A stretch of 64,000 nucleotides of DNA from Novosphingopyxis sp965218915 (lineage in GTDB: Bacteria; Pseudomonadota; Alphaproteobacteria; Sphingomonadales; Sphingomonadaceae). The position numbers and the translations under genes are program-made. Positions 23,375 through 31,088 of this stretch are shown one piece after another. Below the pieces are notes generated by a model. It worked only from the letters and a program-made list of their open reading frames with translations, did no database searches and was not told the origin of the DNA. Each line of letters begins with the position of its first letter. The stretch's first letter is position 1. The DNA is taken from NCBI RefSeq assembly GCF_965218915.1, contig NZ_OZ244708.1:1-64000 (forward strand), read 5' to 3'.

Positions 23375-24982
23375 GTGAAACGGTATCATTTTAGCGATGG
23401 TTGGCGGCTGATTTTACCTACCGCCGTTATCGCAAGTCTGATCTTCTGTGCAGTCTATCCGCCGGCGCGATGGGGCCTTTGGATCGCGATACCCTTGGTG
23501 CTGTTGGGAATCTGGGATTTTCTTCAGCGCTCCCATAGCCTGCTGCGCAATTTCCCTGTTACCGGCCACATCCGCTGGATCATGGAATCGCTGCGCCCAT
23601 ATTTGCGCAGCTATATCGTCGAGAGCGATCTCGACGGCAGACCATATAATATAGACGAGCGCGGTCTCGTCTATGCGCGCGCCAAGGGCGATCTGGATGA
23701 TCATCCGATGGGCACCGAACTGGACGTCTATTCGTCCGAATATAAATGGCTGACACATTCGATCGCGCCGAACGAGGCAGCCGACGAGCATCCGCGCGTC
23801 AAGGTGGGCGGGCCGCAATGCTCGATGCCCTATGACGCTTCGGTGCTCAATATTTCGGCGATGAGCTTCGGTTCGCTCGGTGCCAAGGCGATCGAGGCGC
23901 TGAACCTGGGTGCCAAACAGGGCGGCTTCTACCATGACACCGGCGAGGGCGGTCTCAGCAAATATCATCGCAAGCATGGCGGCGATCTGACCTGGGAAAT
24001 CGGCAGCGGCTATTTCGGCTGCCACGACGGCAAGGGCCATTTCGACGAAGCGATGTTCCGCGACACCGCCCAGCGCGATCAGGTGCGCATGGTCGAGATC
24101 AAGCTGAGCCAAGGCGCAAAGCCGGGCCATGGCGGCGTCTTGCCGGGGGCCAAGGTCACCGCCGAAATCGCCGAGGCGCGCGGTGTGGAGCAGGGCCAGG
24201 ATTGCGTCTCGCCGGCCGCGCACAGCGCCTTTTCCACACCGATCGAGATGCTCGAATGGGCGGCCAGGCTGCGCGATCTGTCGGGCGGCAAACCGGTCGG
24301 GATCAAATTATGCGTCGGCCAGCCGCATGAGGTAATGGCGGTGATGAAGGCCATGCTCGAGACCGGCATCCTGCTCGACTATATCGTCGTCGACGGCGCC
24401 GAGGGCGGCACCGGCGCGGCGCCGGTCGAGCTGTCGAACCGCGTCGGCTACCCTTTACGCGAAGGCCTGATCATCGTGCGCAACGCGCTAGTCGGGAGCG
24501 GGCTGAAGGGCCGCATCAGGCTGGCCGCATCCGGCAAGGTGCACAGCGGCGCCGGTCTCGCGGCCAACGCCGCCCTCGGCGCCGATTGGTGCAATGCCGC
24601 GCGCGCGTTCATGTTCTCGCTCGGCTGCGTGCAATCGATGCGGTGCCATACCGGCATGTGCCCCACCGGCGTCGCGACGCAGGACCCGACACGCCAGCGC
24701 GGGCTGGTGGTTGAAGACAAGGCGGAGCGGGTCGCACGGTTTCAGAAACAGACGGTGAAGGCGCTGCACACCATCGTCACCGCCATGGGGCTGCAGCATC
24801 CGTGCGAAATCCGGCCGCACCATCTGCACGAGCGAATCTCGGATATGCGGTCCAACCCGATCGACAAGATCTACGATTTTTTGGGTGAGGGCGAATTGCT
24901 CGCCCGAACGAGCAGCGATTCCTATGCGGCGATGTGGAGCCAGGCCCAGGCGGAAAGCTTCCGGGCACGGGCCGCGACCTGA
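23375..24982 (+). CDS. FMN-binding glutamate synthase-family membrane protein
   Basis: 535 residues from a GTG with AGAAG upstream. Two hydrophobic helices (about 12-48) precede a glutamate-synthase-like TIM barrel: A-M-S-F-G-S-L-G-A-K-A-I, G-E-G-G-L-S, G-A-K-P-G-H-G-G-V-L-P and the FMN/Fe-S region G-C-V-Q-S-M-R-C-H-T-G-M-C-P-T-G-V-A with three Cys. It lacks the amidotransferase domain of GltB, so it is not a full glutamate synthase; the reaction of this subgroup is not established. Starts 16 bp after the hydrolase gene and may be cotranscribed with it. Confidence 0.88.
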   Translation: MKRYHFSDGWRLILPTAVIASLIFCAVYPPARWGLWIAIPLVLLGIWDFLQRSHSLLRNFPVTGHIRWIMESLRPYLRSYIVESDLDGRPYNIDERGLVYARAKGDLDDHPMGTELDVYSSEYKWLTHSIAPNEAADEHPRVKVGGPQCSMPYDASVLNISAMSFGSLGAKAIEALNLGAKQGGFYHDTGEGGLSKYHRKHGGDLTWEIGSGYFGCHDGKGHFDEAMFRDTAQRDQVRMVEIKLSQGAKPGHGGVLPGAKVTAEIAEARGVEQGQDCVSPAAHSAFSTPIEMLEWAARLRDLSGGKPVGIKLCVGQPHEVMAVMKAMLETGILLDYIVVDGAEGGTGAAPVELSNRVGYPLREGLIIVRNALVGSGLKGRIRLAASGKVHSGAGLAANAALGADWCNAARAFMFSLGCVQSMRCHTGMCPTGVATQDPTRQRGLVVEDKAERVARFQKQTVKALHTIVTAMGLQHPCEIRPHHLHERISDMRSNPIDKIYDFLGEGELLARTSSDSYAAMWSQAQAESFRARAAT

Positions 24983-25044
24983 CCGCTCAGCCGCGTCGTG
25001 AGTGCCGCGAGCCCAAGAAACGCTCCGGCTACAGGCCTCCTGCG

Positions 25045-25755
25045 CTAAGCGAAAAGCGACAGCAGCCCGATCGTATCCGGCCCGCCGACCAGCCCGTCAT
25101 AGATCATCTTGCCCGCGACATAGACGATCACGAGCAAGCCGAGATAGCCGAGCCAGCGGTGGCGCTCGATATATTTGGCGATGATATTGGCGGCCACGCC
25201 CATCAGGATCACCGAGAGGATCAGGCCGACCACGAGGATGCCGGGATGCTCGCGCGCCGCGCCGGCGACGGCGAGGACGTTGTCGAGGCTCATCGACACG
25301 TCGGCGACGGCGACCGCCCAGGCGGCGGCGGCGAAGCTCCTGACCGGCTTGACCGCAACTTCGTCGCCGCTCGCGCTGCCGCCTTCCTGCAGCTCGCGCC
25401 AAAATTTCCAGGCGACCCAGACCAGCAGCAACCCGCCCGCGAACACCAGGCCGGTAATGCTCAACAGCCAGGTCACGATCAGCGCGAAGAAGATGCGCAG
25501 CACCAGCGCCGCGCCGATGCCGATCATGATTACCTTTTTACGGTCCGCGGCGGGAAGTCCGGCGGCAAGAGCACCGACCACGATGGCGTTGTCGCCCGCG
25601 AGCAGCAGGTCGATCGCCAGCACTTGTCCAAAGGCGGTCAGCTGCGAGGGCTCGGTGATGTTCGAGAAATCGTCGACGATGTGCTGCCAGATTTCGGCGG
25701 GCGAACCGAGCCCGGCCGATCCGGCGGATTGTGCTAGAAGAAGAAGATCGAGCAT
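25045..25755 (-). CDS. TerC-family integral membrane protein
   Basis: 236 residues from the ATG at 25755. Seven or so TM helices and the two acidic membrane motifs of the family, A-G-D-N-A (53-57) and S-M-S-L-D-N, with a basic cytoplasmic stretch A-A-D-R-K-K between helices. Members related to YjbE/MeeY/Alx export manganese or metallate exoenzymes; the tellurite name is historical. No manganese riboswitch (yybP-ykoY type) could be recognised upstream. A palindromic repeat lies directly before the start. Confidence 0.88.
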   Translation of the reverse strand: MLDLLLLAQSAGSAGLGSPAEIWQHIVDDFSNITEPSQLTAFGQVLAIDLLLAGDNAIVVGALAAGLPAADRKKVIMIGIGAALVLRIFFALIVTWLLSITGLVFAGGLLLVWVAWKFWRELQEGGSASGDEVAVKPVRSFAAAAWAVAVADVSMSLDNVLAVAGAAREHPGILVVGLILSVILMGVAANIIAKYIERHRWLGYLGLLVIVYVAGKMIYDGLVGGPDTIGLLSLFA

Positions 25756-25775
25756 CGCGTGGTTCCTAACCCTTT

Positions 25776-25864
25776 CGTCACCGCTGCGAAAGCAGGGATC
25801 CAATTCCGGACCTTGCGAACCAAGCGAGGGCAGGCGCTGGCTTCCCGCTTTCGCGGGAATGACG
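25776..25864. repeat. Dispersed palindromic repeat (CGTCA/TGACG ends), terC-rho gap
   Basis: The left arm begins CGTCACCGCTGCGAAAGCAG and the right arm ends CGCTTTCGCGGGAATGACG, giving imperfect inverted arms with about 30 bp between. The ends and layout match the copy inside pheT (3759-3846). Confidence 0.85.
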
Positions 25865-25903
25865 AGGGATTTCCGTTTTCAATCCAGTAATTTTTTCGCA
25901 AAG

Positions 25904-27160
25904 CTACTGGTTCATCGAATCGAAAAAATCCTCGTTGCTCTTGCTGTCCTTCATCTTGTCGAGCAGGAACTCCATCGCATCGATCGTGCCCATCTGCATG
26001 AGGATGCGGCGCAGCACCCACATTTTGCTGAGCACGTCCTTCTCGACCAGCAGCTCCTCCTTGCGGGTGCCGGACTTGCCGACGTCGAGCGCGGGGAAGA
26101 TGCGCTTGTCGGCGACTTTGCGGTCGAGCACGATCTCGCTGTTGCCGGTGCCCTTGAACTCCTCGAAGATCACCTCGTCCATGCGGCTTCCGGTGTCGAT
26201 CAGCGCGGTGGCGATGATCGAGAGCGAGCCGCCCTCCTCGATATTGCGCGCCGCGCCGAAGAAGCGCTTGGGCCGCTGCAGCGCATTGGCGTCGACGCCG
26301 CCCGTCAAGACCTTGCCCGAGCTCGGCACCACGGTGTTGTAGGCGCGGCCGAGACGGGTGATCGAATCGAGCAGGATGACGACATCCTTCTTGTGCTCGA
26401 CCAGCCGCTTGGCCTTTTCGATCACCATTTCGGCGACCTGGACGTGGCGGTTGGCGGGCTCGTCGAAAGTCGAGCTGATCACCTCGCCGTTCACCGAGCG
26501 TTGCATGTCGGTGACCTCCTCGGGCCGCTCATCGATGAGCAGCACGAGCAGATAGACCTCGGGATGGTTGTCGGTGATAGCCTTGGCGATGTTCTGGAGG
26601 AGCACGGTCTTGCCGGTACGCGGCGGCGCGACGATCAGCGCGCGCTGGCCCTTGCCCTGCGGCGAGATGATGTCGATCACCCGCGCCGATTTGTCCTTCA
26701 CCGTGGGATCGAGCGTGTCGAGCGTGAGCTTCTGATCGGGGTAGAGCGGCGTCAGATTGTCGAAGTTCACCCGGTGACGGACCACGTCAGGATCGTCGAA
26801 ATTGACCTTCATCACCTTGACCAAAGCGAAATAGCGCTCGCCGTCCCTGGGCGCGCGGATTTCGCCCTCCACCGTATCGCCGGTGCGCAGACCGAACTGG
26901 CGCACCATGTTGGGCGAGACGTAGATATCGTCGGGCCCTGCGAGATAGTTCGACTCCGGGCTGCGCAGGAAACCGAAGCCGTCCTGCAGCACCTCGATCG
27001 TGCCCAGTCCCAGAATTTCCTCGCCGTCGTCAGCGCATTCCTTGAGGATCGCGAACATGAGGTCCTGCTTGCGCAGCGTGCTGGCGCCCTCGACGCCCAT
27101 TTCCTCTGCCATCGAGACGAGTTCGGCGGGGGCGGTGTCTTTCAATTCTTGAAGATGCAT
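25904..27160 (-). CDS. rho: Transcription termination factor Rho
   Basis: 418 residues from the ATG at 27160 (normal 415-425). N-terminal helical Rho_N region (M-H-L-Q-E-L-K-D-T-A-P-A-E-L), cold-shock-like RNA-binding domain with G-F-G-F-L-R-S (61-67), Walker A A-P-P-R-T-G-K-T (178-185), Q-loop E-R-P-E-E-V-T-D-M, and Walker B-like V-I-L-L-D-S-I-T-R. The hexameric helicase terminates untranslated transcripts. A long leader region (688 bp to hemJ) lies upstream; Rho often controls its own leader, which fits but is not shown here. Confidence 0.97.
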   Translation of the reverse strand: MHLQELKDTAPAELVSMAEEMGVEGASTLRKQDLMFAILKECADDGEEILGLGTIEVLQDGFGFLRSPESNYLAGPDDIYVSPNMVRQFGLRTGDTVEGEIRAPRDGERYFALVKVMKVNFDDPDVVRHRVNFDNLTPLYPDQKLTLDTLDPTVKDKSARVIDIISPQGKGQRALIVAPPRTGKTVLLQNIAKAITDNHPEVYLLVLLIDERPEEVTDMQRSVNGEVISSTFDEPANRHVQVAEMVIEKAKRLVEHKKDVVILLDSITRLGRAYNTVVPSSGKVLTGGVDANALQRPKRFFGAARNIEEGGSLSIIATALIDTGSRMDEVIFEEFKGTGNSEIVLDRKVADKRIFPALDVGKSGTRKEELLVEKDVLSKMWVLRRILMQMGTIDAMEFLLDKMKDSKSNEDFFDSMNQ

Positions 27161-27370
27161 GATGATTCCATTCCCGGGAAACGGGCGGTGGTTGAAATAG
27201 GAAAATTCGCAGGCGGCCGAAAGGCTCATGGCATGCGCGAGGATCGTGACCCGGACGGGTCGTTCTCCACCGATCTAAGCGCAGCGGGGGCCGCTGTCAA
27301 TCGGGGGCGGGATGCGGGAGCGGTTTGAATTCGCGCAAGAGGGAGAGGGAGAGGGAGGGGGAAAGAAATG

Positions 27371-27600
27371 CCTTCTCCCGCCCAACCGGGAGAAGGATAC
27401 GCAAGCTTGGCGCGTGAGCGCCTAGCTGGAGTTGGATGAGGGTGGGTGGCGCGCCAGCGCCAGCGATGGGTCGGCGCCGGTGGATGCCCTCACCGGGGTC
27501 CCCGCCAAGTGGTACTTCGTGGGGTTTCCCCTCACCGCTGCGACTAAGCCGCCGCTACGCGCCGACTAAGTCTCGCTCCTCTCCCGCAAGCGGGAGAGGG
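27371..27600. repeat. Composite dispersed repeat, copy 1 (rho-hemJ gap)
   Basis: The gap from 27161 to 27848 has no gene. From the rho side it holds a GGGAGA-rich stretch (about 27341-27360), this composite repeat, and origin-like motifs annotated separately. The repeat starts with a hairpin (CCTTCTCCCG...CGGGAGAAGG), contains TTGGATGAGGGTGGGTGGCG and a degenerate small palindrome (27500-27524), and ends in CTCTCCCGCAAGCGGGAGAG. Its reverse complement matches 55528-55811 along the whole length. Confidence 0.85.
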
Positions 27601-27631
27601 TTGCGAACCGACGCACTGCTCGCGAACAGGC

Positions 27632-27660
27632 TTATTGCGAACGAAACGCCCTTATTGCGA
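27632..27660. repeat. Direct repeat TTATTGCGA, 20-bp period
   Basis: TTATTGCGA at 27632-27640 and 27652-27660, start-to-start 20 bp, close to two helical turns. TTGCGAAC-like words recur nearby (27601-27608, 27636-27643). Possible protein-binding sites in the rho upstream region; no known consensus assigned. Confidence 0.5.
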
Positions 27661-27783
27661 TCGGAAGTTCGCAAAGGTCTCGATACGTCCCCCCCTTCTT
27701 GCCCCTTTCCCGCACGCCTTTAATGGAGCGGGGCGGAGACCGCTGGGACGGGATGGTTCGACGATGACAAAGAGCCGCCGTCC

Positions 27784-27792
27784 TTATCCACT
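27784..27792 (+). promoter_or_regulatory. DnaA-box-like sequence in the rho-hemJ gap
   Basis: TTATCCACT matches 8 of 9 positions of TTATNCACA, about 1.5 kb from the candidate origin. Confidence 0.4.
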
Positions 27793-27848
27793 TTTTGGCG
27801 CATGTAGGACAGCCTTTTTATCGCAAGCCGACGCTGCGATTCTCGCGC

Positions 27849-28289
27849 TCAGAAAGGTTTGACGATCACCAGCACCACGATGATCGCCACCGCGATCGCG
27901 GGGACCTCGTTCACCAAGCGCAGCTTCGGTCCGGTCAGCGGCCGCTCGCCGCGTGCCAGTTTACCGGCGTAGGAGGCGAGATAGCCGTGATAGCCCGACA
28001 GCGCGAGCACGAGCAGCAGCTTCACGTGAAACCAGCCCATCGTCCAGGCCTGGATGGTGACCATCAATGCAATGCCCAGCACCCAGACCAGGACCAGCGA
28101 CGGATTCAGGATGATCTTCAAGAGCTTGCGTTCGCGTGCGATATAGTTCGCCGCTTCCTGCGAACCCTCCGGCGCCTCTTGATGATAGACGAACAGACGC
28201 GGCAGCATGAACAGCCCGGCGATCCAGAAGATCACGAAAATGAGGTGGGCGGCCTTCAACCAGAGGTAGAGCACGGCGAGCGTTTCCAT
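27849..28289 (-). CDS. hemJ: HemJ-type protoporphyrinogen IX oxidase (UPF0093/CopD-like)
   Basis: 146 residues with four TM helices. The N-terminus L-W-L-K-A-A-H-L-I-F-V-I-F-W-I-A-G-L-F-M-L-P-R-L carries the conserved His and Arg, and G-W-F-H-V-K-L-L-L carries a second His and the conserved Lys of the HemJ family. HemJ oxidises protoporphyrinogen IX to protoporphyrin IX in bacteria lacking HemG/HemY. It starts 9 bp after the hemE stop, which supports the heme assignment over a copper-resistance role. Confidence 0.88.
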   Translation of the reverse strand: METLAVLYLWLKAAHLIFVIFWIAGLFMLPRLFVYHQEAPEGSQEAANYIARERKLLKIILNPSLVLVWVLGIALMVTIQAWTMGWFHVKLLLVLALSGYHGYLASYAGKLARGERPLTGPKLRLVNEVPAIAVAIIVVLVIVKPF

Positions 28290-28298
28290 TCGGTCTGT

Positions 28299-29333
28299 TT
28301 AGGATTTTTCGGCGAGCAGCCCAAGCAACTTTTCGACATTTCTCACCGGCGTGTCCTGCTGGATGCCATGGCCGAGATTGAAGATATGCGGACGGCCGGC
28401 AAAAGCGGCGCGGATCGCGGCCACGGCCTGTTCGAGCGCCTCGCCGCCCGCGATCAGCACCAGCGGATCGAGATTGCCCTGCACCGGCAGCCCTTGCGGA
28501 AGGACCGCATCCGCCCAGACCGGATCGACCGTCTCGTCCAGCCCGATCGCGTCGACGCCGGTTCCCGCCGCATAGGCGGCCAGCTTGCCGCCCGCGCCCT
28601 TGGGAAACCCGATGACAGGGATATCGGGATGCCGCGCTTTAACCCGATGGACGATCGCTTTGTTCGGCGCGATCACCCAGCGTTCAAACTGCGCCGGGCC
28701 GAGTGATCCGGCCCAGCTGTCGAACAATTGCACGGCATCGGCGCCCGCCCCGATCTGACCGCAAAGATAGTCCGCGGTCACCTCGACCAGCCGATCGACC
28801 AGCGCCGCAAAGCGCTCCGGCTCGGCATAAGCCATGCGCCGTGTCGCGCTCTGGTCCCGGCTGCCCTCGCCGGCCACCATATAGGTCGCCACCGTCCACG
28901 GGCTACCGGCGAAACCGAGTATGGTGGTGGCGCGCGGCAGCTGCGCCTTGACCCGCCGCACGGTCTCGTAAATCGGCTCGAAGCGCGACAGATCGGGAAC
29001 CAATTCGCTCAACTCATGTTTGGCCAGGATCGGCGACAGGCGCGGCCCCTCGCCGGCGACGAAGCGCAACTCCTGCCCCAAGGCGTGCGGCACGATCAGG
29101 ATATCGGAGAACAGGATCGCGCCATCGAAGCCGAAGCGCCGGATCGGCTGCAAGGTTACGTCCGCGGCCGCGTCACTATCGTAGACCAGATCGAGGAATC
29201 CGCCCTTTTCCGCCCGGAGCGCGCGATATTCGGGGAGATAGCGCCCAGCCTGGCGCATCAGCCAGATCGGCGGCGGATCGCGGTGCTCCCCGCGCAGCAC
29301 GGCAAGCAGGATTTTCTCGGTTCCGCCGATCAT
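28299..29333 (-). CDS. hemE: Uroporphyrinogen decarboxylase
   Basis: 344 residues from the ATG at 29333 with AGGAAG upstream. Signature P-I-W-L-M-R-Q-A-G-R-Y-L-P-E-Y (22-36), the catalytic D-I-L-I-V-P region, and the second signature G-F-A-G-S-P-W-T-V-A-T-Y-M. It removes four carboxyl groups from uroporphyrinogen III to give coproporphyrinogen III. Forms a heme pair with hemJ. Its upstream region is the candidate replication origin, the arrangement known from Caulobacter and Rickettsia. Confidence 0.96.
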   Translation of the reverse strand: MIGGTEKILLAVLRGEHRDPPPIWLMRQAGRYLPEYRALRAEKGGFLDLVYDSDAAADVTLQPIRRFGFDGAILFSDILIVPHALGQELRFVAGEGPRLSPILAKHELSELVPDLSRFEPIYETVRRVKAQLPRATTILGFAGSPWTVATYMVAGEGSRDQSATRRMAYAEPERFAALVDRLVEVTADYLCGQIGAGADAVQLFDSWAGSLGPAQFERWVIAPNKAIVHRVKARHPDIPVIGFPKGAGGKLAAYAAGTGVDAIGLDETVDPVWADAVLPQGLPVQGNLDPLVLIAGGEALEQAVAAIRAAFAGRPHIFNLGHGIQQDTPVRNVEKLLGLLAEKS

Positions 29334-29345
29334 GTGCGCTTCCTG

Positions 29346-29358
29346 AATCAATATATTA
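29346..29358 (+). promoter_or_regulatory. IHF consensus site in candidate oriC
   Basis: AATCAATATATTA matches the IHF consensus WATCAANNNNTTR at every defined position and lies in the AT-rich block next to hemE. IHF bends DNA and takes part in Caulobacter origin function. Confidence 0.65.
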
Positions 29359-29438
29359 TTTAAAAGAGAGATTGATGATGGGAGATGGTCCGTGGGAAAC
29401 CCGCGTCTAGGTCCATCCACCCGCTTTGCCAACAGATT

Positions 29439-29472
29439 GACTCGGGTCGAGTCCGGACTCGGCAATGGATTC
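29439..29472. promoter_or_regulatory. Cluster of four GANTC (CcrM-type) sites in candidate oriC
   Basis: GACTC 29439-29443, GAGTC 29449-29453, GACTC 29456-29460 and GATTC 29468-29472. Two more GANTC sites (29345-29349 and 29540-29544) lie in the same gap. CcrM adenine methylation of GANTC marks replication state in alphaproteobacteria. Confidence 0.6.
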
Positions 29473-29611
29473 GCCAGACGCTTCCCGCTTTTTCAACAGG
29501 CTGCGGAAAACAAAGCCAGGCTGTGGACGGACCATGTACGAATCGTAGCTTTCATGGCCGCTTGTCCAGCTGTCGAACCGTCCCCGGCGCTATCCCTTGA
29601 TTTATCCACGC

Positions 29612-29620
29612 CGTGCCAAC
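29612..29620 (+). promoter_or_regulatory. DnaA-box-like sequence in candidate oriC
   Basis: TTATCCACG, 8 of 9 matches to TTATNCACA, 14 bp before the chosen ppsR start. Confidence 0.55.
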
Positions 29621-29634
29621 AAAGCAGGATGGGC

Positions 29635-30474
29635 ATGGAACGCTTCCACCTTCATCTGCTGTCGGATTCAACCGGCGAGACGCTCGACAATATCGCCAAG
29701 GCGGCGCTCGCGCAGTTCGACGAGGTCGATGTCGTCAAGCATTTCTGGCCGATGGTGCGCTCCGACGTGCATCTGGAGCGGATTCTCAACGATGTCGCCG
29801 AAAATCCGGGCATGGTGATGTTCACGGTGGTGAATTCGGACACCCGCCGCAAGCTGGAAAAGCGCTGCCGTGCGCTCGGTCTGCCCGCGATCCCGGCGCT
29901 CGACGCGGTGACCGATGCGTTGTCCGACATGTTCGGGCAGGAAGCCAAGGCGCGTCCCGGGCGCCAGCACAGCCTCGATGCCGCCTATTTCGCGCGGGTC
30001 GAGGCGATCCAGTACACCATTGCGCATGACGACGGGGTGCATCAGGAGGGCTGGGAGGAGGCCGACATCATTCTAGCCGGGGTGTCGCGCACCTCCAAGA
30101 CGCCGACCAGCATCTATCTCGCCAATCGCGGGTACAAGACCGCGAATATTCCGGTGGTGGTCGAATCGCCACCGCCGGAGCTGCTCTATCATCTGCGCAA
30201 TCCACTGATCGTGGGACTGACCACCAGCGCGGACCGGCTGGTGCAGATCCGCCGCAACCGGCTCTTGTCGCTCAACCAGACGCCCGAGACCGATTATGTC
30301 GAGGGCGACAAGGTGCAAGCGGAGGTGAAATTCGCGCGCCGCATCTTCGCCGACCGCGGTTGGCCGGTCATCGACGTTACCCGCCGTTCGATCGAGGAGA
30401 CCGCGGCGGCAATCATCAATCTGGCGAACGATCGCGAGCTTTCGGGCCACCAGCGCCAAGGCAATATCATTTGA
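29635..30474 (+). CDS. ppsR: Pyruvate, water dikinase / pyruvate phosphate dikinase regulatory protein (DUF299)
   Basis: 279 residues from the ATG at 29635, where AGGA is well placed; 29629 is an alternative. A longer reading from 29392 would consume the origin and looks unlike protein sequence. Family opening F-H-L-H-L-L-S-D-S-T-G-E-T (4-16) and P-loop-like G-V-S-R-T-S-K-T-P-T-S (149-159). Such proteins phosphorylate and dephosphorylate PEP synthase or PPDK at a Thr next to the catalytic His. First gene of the plus-strand run leaving the origin. Confidence 0.92.
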   Translation: MERFHLHLLSDSTGETLDNIAKAALAQFDEVDVVKHFWPMVRSDVHLERILNDVAENPGMVMFTVVNSDTRRKLEKRCRALGLPAIPALDAVTDALSDMFGQEAKARPGRQHSLDAAYFARVEAIQYTIAHDDGVHQEGWEEADIILAGVSRTSKTPTSIYLANRGYKTANIPVVVESPPPELLYHLRNPLIVGLTTSADRLVQIRRNRLLSLNQTPETDYVEGDKVQAEVKFARRIFADRGWPVIDVTRRSIEETAAAIINLANDRELSGHQRQGNII

Positions 30475-30488
30475 GCGCGCAACATCAT

Positions 30489-31088
30489 GTGAACGCCGGG
30501 CCGCTCATATTGGCGTCGGGCAGCGCGATCCGGCGGACCATGCTGGCGGCGGCGGGTGTGCCGTTCGAGGTCGAGCGGCCCGCGGTCGACGAGGACGAGC
30601 TGAAGGCGGCGCTGGCCGATCTGGCGCCGCGCGACCTCGCCGATGCATTGGCCGAGGCCAAGGCGCTGCGCGGATCGCAGGCATCGCCCGAGCGGCTGGT
30701 GCTGGGTGCCGATTCGATGCTCGAACTGGCCGGCGGCGGGCGGCTCGACAAGCCCGAGAACCCGGACGCGGCGCGCACGCAGCTCAGGATGATGTCCGGA
30801 GGCGTGCATGAATTGCACTCGGCCGCGGTGATCGTCGAGGGCGGCGCGGCGGTATGGCGGCATGTCGAAACCGCGCGGCTGCAGGTGCGGGCGCTGTCGG
30901 ATGGGTTTATCGATTCCTATGTCGGGGCCGAATGGGACAGGATCCGCCACACCAGCGGGTGTTTCGAATATGAGAGCAAGGGGGCGCAGCTCTTCTCGCG
31001 GGTCCAGGGCAGCCATTTCGCGATCCTCGGCCTGCCGTTGCTGCCGCTCCTCGCTTTCCTGCGCGACCGAAAGATCATGCCGTCATGA
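30489..31088 (+). CDS. Maf-family nucleotide pyrophosphatase
   Basis: 199 residues from GTG 30489. TTG 30471, overlapping the ppsR stop, is an alternative; both fit the family start just before L-I-L-A-S-G-S-A-I-R-R. Catalytic features: S-G-S-x-x-R near the N-terminus, D-E-D-E-L, and L-G-A-D-S-M-L-E-L. Maf proteins hydrolyse non-canonical or modified nucleoside triphosphates (dTTP, UTP or m7GTP, depending on subtype) and can arrest septation when overproduced. ATGA overlap with aroE. Confidence 0.88.
   Translation: MNAGPLILASGSAIRRTMLAAAGVPFEVERPAVDEDELKAALADLAPRDLADALAEAKALRGSQASPERLVLGADSMLELAGGGRLDKPENPDAARTQLRMMSGGVHELHSAAVIVEGGAAVWRHVETARLQVRALSDGFIDSYVGAEWDRIRHTSGCFEYESKGAQLFSRVQGSHFAILGLPLLPLLAFLRDRKIMPS

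Larger units (their letters stand above)
29334..29634. other. oriC: Candidate chromosomal replication origin (oriC) between hemE and ppsR
   Basis: This 301-bp gene-free region sits between hemE (minus) and ppsR (plus), the gene pair flanking the origin in Caulobacter crescentus and Rickettsia. It contains an AT-rich block (29346-29367) with an exact IHF consensus match, a DnaA-box-like TTATCCACG (29612-29620), weaker relatives TTTTCAACA (29490-29498) and TGTGGACGG (29522-29530, reverse), and six GANTC sites, four of them within 34 bp. Gene orientation diverges from here, and parAB/parS lie 8-11 kb away. Motifs and synteny agree, but activity is untested. Confidence 0.8.

Noticed and set aside
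28022..28037. TTCACGTGAAAC core resembling parS within hemJ
   Set aside because: It encodes the conserved HemJ motif G-W-F-H-V-K-L, so the match is explained by protein sequence, and the outer positions of parS do not match.
27795..28706. Plus-strand frame of 303 codons opposite hemJ and hemE
   Set aside because: Antisense shadow; both minus-strand genes have clear family motifs.
29392..29634. N-terminal extension of ppsR across the hemE-ppsR gap
   Set aside because: The extension lacks family similarity, while a good ribosome-binding site precedes the ATG at 29635 and the gap holds origin motifs.
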